Below, piece after piece: positions 15,954-23,531 of a stretch of 23,531 nt of DNA; the stretch's first letter is position 1, and the number at the start of each line of letters is the position of its first letter. The stretch is taken from NCBI GenBank assembly GCA_003280185.1, contig QCFP01000012.1, positions 1 through 23,531 on the forward strand. Direction: 5' to 3'. A program made the position numbers and the translations under genes. The stretch comes from Prochlorococcus sp. AG-363-L02 (lineage in GTDB: Bacteria > Cyanobacteriota > Cyanobacteriia > PCC-6307 > Cyanobiaceae). Under the pieces are notes generated by a model. It worked only from the letters and a program-made list of their open reading frames with translations. It was not told the DNA's origin and did no database searches.

Positions 15954-17054
15954 TTAAAGGCTCATTATCTTTGAAATTTGACTTATGTCCGGATTGAGAT
16001 TGCTGTGAAATATAGCGTCATTGTTTTTAATCGCACAATCCGGATCCTTTAATCCATTACCAGTTAGTACACAAACAACTTTTGAATTATTAGGTAATTC
16101 TTTTTGATTTTTAAGTAAACCTGCAACAGATGAAGCACTAGCAGGTTCACAAAAGATTCCTTCATGCCCAATTAATTTATATGCTTCAATAATTTCTGTT
16201 TCTGTTACTGCTTCAAAATTTCCGCAACTTTCTTGTTTTGCTTTAACTGCTTTTTCCCAATTGACAGGGTTTCCAATTCTTATAGCTGTTGCAATTGTTT
16301 CTGGAGATTCAAAAATTTTATCAAAGACAAGTGGAGCAGATCCAAAAGCTTGATAACCCATCATTTTTGGCAGTGTTTTTGCTTTTTTCTTATTGTAAAA
16401 TTCATTAAATCCCATCCAATATGCTGAAATATTACCTCCATTTCCAACAGGAATACATAACCAATCAGGGGCATCGCCTAATTCTTCTATAATTTCAAAG
16501 GCAGCTGTTTTTTGACCTTGTAACCTATAAGGATTCACAGAATTTACAAGTGTTATTGGATAGTCATTTGCAATAGATTGAACAATCTCAAGTGCTTTAT
16601 CAAAATTTCCTTTTATTGCTAGTACTTCAGCACCATAAACTAATGCTTGCGCTAGTTTTCCTTGCGCAACATATCCATCTGGAATTACAACATATGCTTT
16701 TAGTCCTGCTCTTCTAGCATAGGCTGCAGCAGATGCTGAGGTATTTCCTGTACTTGCACAAACAACTGCTTTTGAACCTTCTTCTTTTGCCTTACTAATC
16801 GCCATAGTCATTCCTCTATCTTTGAAGGATCCTGTTGGGTTTAGTCCATCATATTTAAGAAAAATTTGAATATTTCTACCAATTATTTTCTCTAATTTAC
16901 TAGCTCGTATTAGAGGCGTATTTCCTTCTTTTAGTGTGATAATAGGAGTTTTAGAATTTATAGGTAAATATTTTTTATAGGCGTTTATTAAACCCGCCCA
17001 TTCATTTTGTTGTGTTCCGTTTATTTTTTTTTGGATTTTGTTGATAATACTCAC
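15954..17054 (-). CDS. thrC: Threonine synthase
   Basis: ThrC converts O-phosphohomoserine to threonine using pyridoxal phosphate. The 366-residue protein has the fold II PLP-enzyme marks: [12 protein letters not shown] (43-54), the Schiff-base Lys78 in [28 protein letters not shown] (99-117) for substrate carboxylate binding, the phosphate-binding PVGNGGN (202-208), FCEPASA (301-307) and TGNGLKDPD (331-339). Length fits the short bacterial form (about 350). The start is GTG at 17054 (MSIINKIQ). It is the last gene of the ABC1 kinase, DUF1400, thrC run, 16 bases after DUF1400, and reads toward the origin; an inverted repeat about 105 bases past its stop may end the transcript. Confidence 0.95.
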   Translation of the reverse strand: MSIINKIQKKINGTQQNEWAGLINAYKKYLPINSKTPIITLKEGNTPLIRASKLEKIIGRNIQIFLKYDGLNPTGSFKDRGMTMAISKAKEEGSKAVVCASTGNTSASAAAYARRAGLKAYVVIPDGYVAQGKLAQALVYGAEVLAIKGNFDKALEIVQSIANDYPITLVNSVNPYRLQGQKTAAFEIIEELGDAPDWLCIPVGNGGNISAYWMGFNEFYNKKKAKTLPKMMGYQAFGSAPLVFDKIFESPETIATAIRIGNPVNWEKAVKAKQESCGNFEAVTETEIIEAYKLIGHEGIFCEPASASSVAGLLKNQKELPNNSKVVCVLTGNGLKDPDCAIKNNDAIFHSNLNPDISQISKIMSL

Positions 17055-17070
17055 TTTGTGCTTACCCCAT

Positions 17071-17628
17071 TTAAAGTTTTTCTAGTGGTGAACTAGAGAA
17101 AAATTTTATCAGTCCACTTACTGAGTTTACCTTATCTATGACTTTTAGTAATTCGGGTATACTTATAGCCATCGTTTGTGTTGGATATGCTTTTATAAAA
17201 TCGACAGCAGTTAACGAATCTCCCCTTTTTGCTATTCCTAACACAATTCCAGCCCTAATAGCCGGTATTGCAATTTTGGGATCCTCAACTTTTATTGGAT
17301 GGATTACTTTTGCTACTCTTCCAATAATAGCTTCACCTATTTTACTATTAATTAGACGACTTGTGAGTACTAGAGGTAATTCAACTTCTTGGTTCAACAA
17401 CTTTGAAATTTCTTTTGGATCTTGAGAACCAAATTTTAGTAAATCTTTCAAAATACCTTTTGCCTCTCCAGTTTGCGCAAGTTCTTCAATACTTTCTATT
17501 GATACTGATCGGCGAAAGCCGCCACTAACAAATGCAATATAATTCGCAGAGTTTGCAGGTTTAATGTTATTGAATTCCAATCCCATCAAAAGGATAGGAA
17601 TTAAAAAATTTCTTTTCTTGATTTTCAT
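17071..17628 (-). CDS. Secreted DUF1400-domain protein
   Basis: A 185-residue protein with an N-terminal signal peptide (basic KIKKR, hydrophobic [10 protein letters not shown], likely cut near residue 28 after ANSA). The rest resembles the cyanobacterial DUF1400 domain: [20 protein letters not shown] (42-61), then [20 protein letters not shown] (75-94), [11 protein letters not shown] (95-105), and [17 protein letters not shown] (120-136) followed by [15 protein letters not shown]. In larger cyanobacterial proteins this domain precedes an alpha/beta hydrolase; no hydrolase domain or Gly-x-Ser-x-Gly motif is present here, so it is the domain alone. Probably periplasmic or lumenal; role unknown. 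It starts seven bases after the ABC1 kinase stop and ends 16 bases before thrC. Confidence 0.78.
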   Translation of the reverse strand: MKIKKRNFLIPILLMGLEFNNIKPANSANYIAFVSGGFRRSVSIESIEELAQTGEAKGILKDLLKFGSQDPKEISKLLNQEVELPLVLTSRLINSKIGEAIIGRVAKVIHPIKVEDPKIAIPAIRAGIVLGIAKRGDSLTAVDFIKAYPTQTMAISIPELLKVIDKVNSVSGLIKFFSSSPLEKL

Positions 17629-17635
17629 ATTCTTT

Positions 17636-19510
17636 TTAAGAACTTGTTTTAGCAGTTCTTTTGATAACTCTAACCAATCCTTTTTCGGTTAGACCTTTCA
17701 TAATTCCGATGCTCATTTTTCTTGTGTCAGGTTCACTAAGTATTCTAGGAATTCGTGCTAATAGAAGTTGTGTTCTAAACCCTGGTATAGTCTTTAACAC
17801 AGCTCTTAATTCACGTATAGGTTCTAATTCTAGCAAAATTCTGTTTTTTATATTCCATTCTTTTCTCTTTTTTATAACTTCTATAGGGCTTAGTAGAAAT
17901 CTTTTTGCTTTTCTTACAATTCTCCAGCTAACATCGTCTAGTTTTATTACCATATTATCAACCAGTTGATCACGAAGTAATCCACCTTTTTCCGAGAACA
18001 GAAGATTTATTAATTGATCTAAAATTAATTCAATATCAATTGAGACTTGACTATTTGTAATTTCAATCAATTCTTCCAATCTTTTCCAATTAAACTTGCC
18101 ATGATCGTAGACCATGTCTTTTAAACTTTTTCTTAATGATGGGTCTGGATCTTCTATTAGTCTTTTGGCAAAGTAAGGATATGCAGCACCAAGTATCTTA
18201 AATTCAGGATCTACACTTAATGCTATTCCTTCTAAAGTAATTAAAGATCTTATTATAAGCGCATAGTAAGGGGGAACACGAAAAGGAAACTTATACATAA
18301 CACCTGACATTTCATCAGTCACTGCTTTAAAATCTAATTTTGCAACACCTTTTTCGATTGCTTCATCAAATACACTTTCAAAGGCAGGGACAATCGGTTC
18401 TAAATTTACCTCTTTACTTAAAAATCCCAATGTCACAAAATCCTGAGACAACTTTTTAAAGTTTTTATTGACTAAATGAACTACTGCTTGTATAAGACCT
18501 GTTCTTGATTCTCTAGTTATTTCACTCATCATACCAAAATCAAGATAACAAATACGCCCATCGTTTAAGGCTAATAGGTTTCCAGGATGCGGATCTGCAT
18601 GAAAAAAACCATGTTCTAGTAGTTGTTGTAAACTACAATTTACTCCAATTTCTATCATTTCATTGGGATCTATTCCTAGTTTTTTAACTGCATTTATATT
18701 CGTTAATTTTACACCTTCAATCCATTCCATGGTTAACACTCTTCTACTAGTTTCATCTTTGTATATTTTTGGAATGCAAATTTTTTCATTCTTAGAGTGT
18801 AATTCTCTGAATTTTCTAGCATTATCTGCCTCATTTAAATAATCCATTTCCTCAAAAACTCTTTTTCCAAGTTCATCTATTAAGCCAACTACATCACTAC
18901 GCACTAGCTTCACGTTTTTATTTATCCAAACTGCAATATTTCTGACGATATATAAATCCAATGTAATTTGTTCTCTTAATCCAGGCCTTTGAACTTTTAC
19001 AGCAACACTTTCTCCATTCAATAAAATCCCTTTATGCACTTGACCCAACGATGCGGCCGAAATTGGATTTATCTCAATCTCTTTAAATATTTCTTCTATG
19101 GGTTTTTTGAGATCTTCCTCTATGCAAGCCATTGCAAGTTTGCTATCAAATCCAGGTAATTGATCCTGGAGTTGCGCAAGTTCATCTAATAATACTGTTG
19201 GGATAATATCTGGCCTTGTTGACAATGCTTGTCCAGCTTTAATAAATGCAGGCCCCAAGCTAACAAATAGTTGCGCACATTCCTTTGCTCTTTCCTTTGT
19301 CCTTTCTTCATTATTAAGTAGTCCCAGAATTTTGTCTATTCCAATTCCAATTATAAATAGTCCTATTGGTACCAGCGTTTCTAAAAGTCTATTTATAAGT
19401 CGCATCGGACTTCCCCTGTATATTCTCTCAATTGACGCATAGTCATATTCCAACAATCCCGAAGCCTCTATGAAGTCTTCTAGCTCCTCTCGCATTTTTT
19501 TTTGTTCCAT
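17636..19510 (-). CDS. ABC1/AarF/UbiB-family atypical kinase
   Basis: A 624-residue member of the ABC1 (AarF/UbiB/ADCK) family, linked in bacteria, plastids and mitochondria to quinone and other prenyl-lipid metabolism. Family marks in order: the KxGQ motif in FIKAGQALSTRPDIIP (89-104), the Ala-rich nucleotide loop SAASLGQVHKG (151-161), Lys172 in AVKVQRPG, the conserved EMDYLNEADN (221-230), the catalytic-loop HADPHPGNLL (304-313) and the metal-binding DFG at 324-326 (CYLDFGMM). All key residues are present. A hydrophobic stretch near 47-66 may touch membrane; the C-terminal 250 residues are helical with no known motif. Cyanobacteria carry several such genes, so the exact substrate is uncertain. 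ATG 19510 is divergent from recN across 61 bases. Confidence 0.92.
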   Translation of the reverse strand: MEQKKMREELEDFIEASGLLEYDYASIERIYRGSPMRLINRLLETLVPIGLFIIGIGIDKILGLLNNEERTKERAKECAQLFVSLGPAFIKAGQALSTRPDIIPTVLLDELAQLQDQLPGFDSKLAMACIEEDLKKPIEEIFKEIEINPISAASLGQVHKGILLNGESVAVKVQRPGLREQITLDLYIVRNIAVWINKNVKLVRSDVVGLIDELGKRVFEEMDYLNEADNARKFRELHSKNEKICIPKIYKDETSRRVLTMEWIEGVKLTNINAVKKLGIDPNEMIEIGVNCSLQQLLEHGFFHADPHPGNLLALNDGRICYLDFGMMSEITRESRTGLIQAVVHLVNKNFKKLSQDFVTLGFLSKEVNLEPIVPAFESVFDEAIEKGVAKLDFKAVTDEMSGVMYKFPFRVPPYYALIIRSLITLEGIALSVDPEFKILGAAYPYFAKRLIEDPDPSLRKSLKDMVYDHGKFNWKRLEELIEITNSQVSIDIELILDQLINLLFSEKGGLLRDQLVDNMVIKLDDVSWRIVRKAKRFLLSPIEVIKKRKEWNIKNRILLELEPIRELRAVLKTIPGFRTQLLLARIPRILSEPDTRKMSIGIMKGLTEKGLVRVIKRTAKTSS

Positions 19511-19562
19511 TTCTAACCCCTTTTAAAGCAGCGTGATAGTCGCTACCGTCAGTTGGTAACGA

Positions 19563-19574
19563 GAAGGAAATTTG
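19563..19574 (+). promoter_or_regulatory. Ribosome binding site fixing the recN TTG start
   Basis: GAAGGA (19563-19568) lies three bases before TTG 19572. The in-frame codon at 19557-19559 is TAA, and no ATG or GTG follows until well past the Walker A motif, so TTG must be the start. Confidence 0.7.
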
Positions 19575-21260
19575 CTAACAGGTCTTCGATTATCCAACAT
19601 TGCTCTTATTCAAAGCCTTGATCTGACTTTTAAGCAAGGTTTTACTGTTTTGACAGGTGAAACCGGTGCTGGCAAATCTATCTTATTAGATGCTCTGGAT
19701 GCACTTTTGGGAGGTCTTTCTGGCCCCAGCTTGTCTGGGTTATTGCGTACAGGATGCGAGCGAGGACATATTGAAGCTTCTTTTACAGCTGATTGTATTG
19801 ATATGGACTCCTTTACAAACCATGATTTTGATGCAGACGACAATGAATTATTGGTTAGTAGAGTTTTGATTCGCAGGCAGGATAGGATAATTAGTCGTTT
19901 TAGAATTAATGGAGTAGCAGTAAGTAAGGATCAAATATTATCTATCCGTCCTAGCTTGATTGATTTGACGGGACAAGGCCAAGTCCAAGAATTATCTAAA
20001 TCAGGCCATCAAAGAGATTGTTTAGATTGTTTAGGTGGTTCGATTTTAGAAGATTCAAAAATTGCTGTAAAAGAAGCTTATTATAAGTGGAAGAAAGCTT
20101 TTTCTTCTTTACAGGCAGCTCAGAATGATTTTATCAATTTAGAAAGTCAAATTTCAGAGCAGAAAGCCTTTTTGTCAAAATTAGAAGCAGCTCAACTACT
20201 TGACCCAGAAGAGGATGTTAAACTTTTAAATCAACAAGATAGATTAGCTCATACAGTTCGCATACAGGAAGGTCTATCTATTCTTTCTTCTATTCTTTAT
20301 GAATCAAATAGTGATTTACCGACTGTCCTAGAACTTTTAAATAATTGTTTGAATGAAATCAATATATTGACACAACTAGACTCTAGCCTCTCAACCTATT
20401 TAGAAAGCATGCTGGATGTATTTACTCGTTTAGACTCCCTTTCACAGTCATTACAACATTATGCAAGTAATTTAGATTCTGATCCTCAAAAATTAGATGA
20501 GATCCAAGATAGAATTTCATATTTAAAGCACTTAAAGCGTATAAGTAATTGTGACTTGTCTGATTTAATATCAGAAAGAGATCGCTTGCGAGAGTTGATA
20601 AATTCAGATCAACCTCAAGTTATATGTTCTCGATTGGCAGAAGAAGAGCAAAGTTTTCGTGAATTTCGCGATCAGAATAATACAAAACTTTCTGAGTTGA
20701 GGCATAAGGCTGCATTAAAACTGCAAAATCAACTTCTTCAATATCTAAAATCAATGGGATTACCTAATGTTCGCTTTAAGGTTGAATTAAATTCTGAAAA
20801 ACCAACAGAACATGGTGTGGACTCTGTTCTTTTCCTTTTTTCTTCTAATCCTGATCAGCCCCTTGCCCCTTTAATACGCATTGCTTCTGGTGGTGAAATG
20901 TCCCGCTTTTTATTAGCGTTAAAAACGACATTAGCTAGTAGAGCAGGTTCTAGTACACTTATTTTTGACGAGATTGATTCAGGCGTTAGTGGCAAAGTGA
21001 GTACAGCCATAGCAGTATTGCTTAAGGAATTATCTTTCAATAATCAGGTTTTTTGTGTTACTCATCAGCCATTAGTTGCAGCAAAAGCAGATAATCATTT
21101 GCGAGTCAGTAAATTTGTTGAGGGTGGTTTTACGAATGTTGAGGTTTCTTCTCTGGAACGTATTGAAGATCGCGAAAAGGAGCTTGCAGAGCTAGCTGGT
21201 GGTGATTTTGCTCATTCAAGGCTTTACGCATCTAGTTTGCTTTCTAAAGAAGCTGCTTAA
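19572..21260 (+). CDS. recN: DNA repair protein RecN
   Basis: RecN is an SMC-like ATPase that holds DNA ends together during double-strand break repair and aids RecA. The 562-residue protein begins MLTGLRLSNIALIQSLDLTF and has Walker A GETGAGKS (29-36). The middle is coiled coil: helices at about 160-225 and 305-395 around a predicted hinge. The C-terminal half-site has the ABC signature ASGGEMSR (438-445), Walker B TLIFDEID (462-469), the D-loop SGVSGK (470-475) and the switch His in VTHQP (496-500). Length fits the family (about 550-570). Start is TTG at 19572 with a strong, closely spaced ribosome binding site. It is divergent from the ABC1 kinase and followed by uvrA after 45 bases on the same strand, so both repair genes may be cotranscribed. 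I saw no clear LexA site in the 61-base divergent gap. Confidence 0.95.
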   Translation: MLTGLRLSNIALIQSLDLTFKQGFTVLTGETGAGKSILLDALDALLGGLSGPSLSGLLRTGCERGHIEASFTADCIDMDSFTNHDFDADDNELLVSRVLIRRQDRIISRFRINGVAVSKDQILSIRPSLIDLTGQGQVQELSKSGHQRDCLDCLGGSILEDSKIAVKEAYYKWKKAFSSLQAAQNDFINLESQISEQKAFLSKLEAAQLLDPEEDVKLLNQQDRLAHTVRIQEGLSILSSILYESNSDLPTVLELLNNCLNEINILTQLDSSLSTYLESMLDVFTRLDSLSQSLQHYASNLDSDPQKLDEIQDRISYLKHLKRISNCDLSDLISERDRLRELINSDQPQVICSRLAEEEQSFREFRDQNNTKLSELRHKAALKLQNQLLQYLKSMGLPNVRFKVELNSEKPTEHGVDSVLFLFSSNPDQPLAPLIRIASGGEMSRFLLALKTTLASRAGSSTLIFDEIDSGVSGKVSTAIAVLLKELSFNNQVFCVTHQPLVAAKADNHLRVSKFVEGGFTNVEVSSLERIEDREKELAELAGGDFAHSRLYASSLLSKEAA

Positions 21261-21305
21261 AACCTCAAGTTCCTCGTAGAATTATTGGCTTAATAATTTT
21301 GCTCT

Positions 21306-23531
21306 ATGGGGTCAGGCTCTGACGGAAGTCTTAAAAAGGCAGTTACTCTTTCTGGGACTAAAGGCGATACCTCGAGTTCTGATCTCATTACTGTGAGAGG
21401 AGCTCGGCAACACAATTTGAAGAGTGTGGACCTTGCTCTTCCTCGTAATAAGTTGGTTGTTTTTACTGGAGTTAGTGGCAGTGGGAAGAGCTCGCTTGCC
21501 TTTGATACTATTTTTGCTGAGGGTCAACGACGTTATGTTGAAAGTCTTTCAACATATGCAAGACAGTTTTTAGGGCAGGTTGATAAGCCTGATGTTGACT
21601 CCATAGAGGGTTTGTCTCCGGCAATATCAATTGATCAAAAATCAACTAGTCATAATCCTCGTTCAACCGTTGGAACAGTTACAGAGATACAAGATTATCT
21701 AAGGCTTTTATTTGGACGAGCTGGTGAACCACATTGTCCAAAATGCGATCGATCTATTCGTCCACAAACGATTGATGAGATGGTCGATCAAATTATGACC
21801 TTACCCAATGGGACTAGATATCAAGTGCTGGCACCAGTGGTAAGGGGTAAAAAAGGAACACATGCAAAATTAATTAGTGGATTGGCATCTGAGGGATTTG
21901 CCCGTGTTCGCATTAACAATGAAGTAAGAGATTTAGGGGATAACATTGAACTTGATAAGAATCATTCTCATACAATTGAGGTTGTTGTTGATAGGTTAAT
22001 TGCTAGGGAAGATATTCAAGAAAGATTAACGGATTCTTTATCTACGGCGTTGAAACGTGGAGAAGGTTTGGCATTGGTAGAAATTGTTCCAAAAGCTAAT
22101 GAGAAAATTCCTTTAGGTTTAGATCGAGAACGATTGTTTTCCGAGAATTATGCCTGTCCAGTACATGGTGCAGTTATGGAAGAATTGTCGCCTAGGATGT
22201 TTTCATTTAACAGTCCATATGGCGCATGTCCTGATTGTCATGGTCTGGGTCATTTGCGTAAATTTACAAAACAAAGAGTTGTGCCTGACACTGCCTTACC
22301 AGTTTATGCGGCAGTTGCGCCTTGGAGTGAGAAAGATAATTCATATTATTTTTCTCTTTTGTATTCTGTTGGGGAGGCATTTGGCTTTGAAATAAAAACA
22401 CCATGGAATCAATTAACGGCAGATCAGCAAGATATTTTATTAAATGGAACTACTAAACCTATTTTAATTCAGGCAGATAGTAGATATGCTCAAGGAGGGG
22501 GCTATGCAAAACCCTTTGAGGGTATATTGCCTATTCTTGAGAGACAGTTAATGGACTCTGCTGGGGAGTCTGCAAAACAAAAGTTAGAAAAATATTTAGA
22601 ATTAGTACCTTGTGAAAGTTGTAAAGGTAAAAGGTTGCGACCTGAGGCGTTAGCTGTAAAAATTGGTCCTTTTACTATTACTGAACTTACTGAAGTTAGC
22701 GTAGCTGAGACTTTGCAAAAGTTCCAAACCTTAATGGGAGTTGGTAAGTCAAAAAGAACTAAACCGCTTTTAAATAGTCGACAAATGAAGATAGGAGAAT
22801 TAGTTTTGAAGGAAATTTCTATGAGGCTTAACTTTCTGCTTGATGTTGGCTTGGATTATTTAACATTGGATAGGCCAGCAATGACACTATCTGGTGGTGA
22901 AGCACAAAGAATTCGTTTAGCAACTCAAATTGGTTCGGGCCTTACAGGTGTGCTTTATGTTTTAGATGAGCCCAGTATTGGTTTACATCAACGCGATAAT
23001 GATCGTCTTTTGTCTACTTTAAAACGTCTCAGAGATCTTGGAAACACTTTAATAGTAGTTGAGCATGATGAAGAAACAATTCGTGCAGCTGATTATTTGG
23101 TTGACATAGGACCAGGTGCTGGAGTTCATGGCGGAGAAATAGTTGCAAAGGGAACTTTGGATGATTTATTAAAGGCCAAGAATTCGTTGACTTCTGATTA
23201 TTTAAGTGGAAGACTATATATTCCTACTCCTTCTGAGAGGCGTGAGACTGGAAATAGAAAAATTTCCCTAATTGATTGTGATTTAAATAATCTTAAAAAT
23301 ATTACAGTTGATTTTCCGCTTGGAAAGCTTGTTGCTATAACAGGTGTAAGTGGAAGCGGAAAATCAACCCTTATCAATGAATTGTTACATCCTTCCTTAA
23401 ATCATAGTTTGGGATTAAAAGTTCCATTTCCTAAAGGACTTGGTAAGTTAACAGGAATTAAATCAATTGATAAAGTAATTGTTATAGATCAATCTCCTAT
23501 AGGTAGGACGCCAAGGTCTAATCCTGCTACC
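21306..23531 (+). CDS. uvrA: Excinuclease ABC subunit A (3' end beyond the window)
   Basis: UvrA is the damage-sensing ATPase of nucleotide excision repair; it dimerises, loads UvrB and leaves. The frame is open from ATG 21306 to the window end, 742 codons, with no stop or shift; a full UvrA is about 950-980 residues. Seen in order: a 28-residue leader, then ITVRGARQHNLK, Walker A GVSGSGKS (55-62), the zinc site with Cys284, His287, Cys308 and Cys311 (CPVH and CPDC either side of PRMFSFNSPYG), the ABC signature LSGGEAQRIRLA (from 528) with VLDEPSIGLHQRD downstream, and the second Walker A GVSGSGKS (680-687). The first zinc pair uses His in place of the fourth Cys, common in UvrA. The second zinc finger and final signature are off the edge. 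No obvious ribosome binding site precedes the ATG, so a shorter start is possible. Confidence 0.96.
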   Translation, partial: MGSGSDGSLKKAVTLSGTKGDTSSSDLITVRGARQHNLKSVDLALPRNKLVVFTGVSGSGKSSLAFDTIFAEGQRRYVESLSTYARQFLGQVDKPDVDSIEGLSPAISIDQKSTSHNPRSTVGTVTEIQDYLRLLFGRAGEPHCPKCDRSIRPQTIDEMVDQIMTLPNGTRYQVLAPVVRGKKGTHAKLISGLASEGFARVRINNEVRDLGDNIELDKNHSHTIEVVVDRLIAREDIQERLTDSLSTALKRGEGLALVEIVPKANEKIPLGLDRERLFSENYACPVHGAVMEELSPRMFSFNSPYGACPDCHGLGHLRKFTKQRVVPDTALPVYAAVAPWSEKDNSYYFSLLYSVGEAFGFEIKTPWNQLTADQQDILLNGTTKPILIQADSRYAQGGGYAKPFEGILPILERQLMDSAGESAKQKLEKYLELVPCESCKGKRLRPEALAVKIGPFTITELTEVSVAETLQKFQTLMGVGKSKRTKPLLNSRQMKIGELVLKEISMRLNFLLDVGLDYLTLDRPAMTLSGGEAQRIRLATQIGSGLTGVLYVLDEPSIGLHQRDNDRLLSTLKRLRDLGNTLIVVEHDEETIRAADYLVDIGPGAGVHGGEIVAKGTLDDLLKAKNSLTSDYLSGRLYIPTPSERRETGNRKISLIDCDLNNLKNITVDFPLGKLVAITGVSGSGKSTLINELLHPSLNHSLGLKVPFPKGLGKLTGIKSIDKVIVIDQSPIGRTPRSNPAT

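Noticed and set aside
19511..19571. LexA/SOS box or palindromic operator between the ABC1 gene and recN (tacc...ggta around 19544-19558)
   Set aside because: Arms of only four bases; does not match a cyanobacterial LexA site well enough.
22150..22395. Plus-strand open frame of 81 codons inside uvrA
   Set aside because: The uvrA frame is open and motif-rich over the whole interval, including the zinc site; this is an alternate-frame shadow.

Overview
The window looks like the replication-origin region of a low-GC marine picocyanobacterium, most likely Prochlorococcus. By eye the DNA is clearly AT-rich and genes are tightly packed. The order argH, SpoIIE-type phosphatase, ftsY, nusB, DUF502, queG, TPR protein, gyrA-like gene, purF, purL, PRC-barrel protein, dnaN matches, from memory, the first dozen genes of published Prochlorococcus chromosomes read backwards. 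To the right lie thrC, a DUF1400 protein, an ABC1 kinase, recN and uvrA. The low GC argues against a typical high-GC marine Synechococcus. The exact ecotype cannot be fixed from the sequence alone.

Layout. Positions 1-5178 are all minus strand: a likely cotranscribed set running leftward, made of two small membrane-protein genes (both broken as written), DUF502, nusB, ftsY, the phosphatase and the start of argH. Positions 5288-9693 are plus strand: queG, TPR, gyrA-like. Positions 9698-15604 are minus strand: dnaN, PRC-barrel protein, purL, purF, reading away from the origin. Positions 15605-15953 carry no gene but hold a cluster of DnaA-box-like sites, a T-rich tract and a perfect 9-bp inverted repeat, the probable oriC. 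Positions 15954-19510 are minus strand: ABC1 kinase, DUF1400 protein, thrC. Positions 19572-23531 are plus strand: recN and a uvrA that runs off the end.

Most content is housekeeping: sliding clamp, topoisomerase subunit, SOS/excision repair, two de novo purine steps, tRNA queuosine modification, SRP receptor, antitermination factor, threonine and arginine synthesis. I do not see a phage, IS element, CRISPR array, toxin-antitoxin pair, defence island, tRNA or rRNA.

The least ordinary stretch is 4586-5178. It holds two small minus-strand genes for short membrane proteins that appear undescribed here. One reads through an in-frame TGA. The other needs a single base added in a run of five A (5096-5100) to join two reading frames. 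They look like recent gene decay, or sequencing error, in an otherwise compact genome. Other points of note are a plus-strand A/T skew that changes at the origin, a PurF that keeps only two of the four cysteine positions used for the Fe-S cluster in the Bacillus enzyme, a Gln at the quinolone-contact Ser position of the GyrA-like protein, and several forced TTG/GTG starts.
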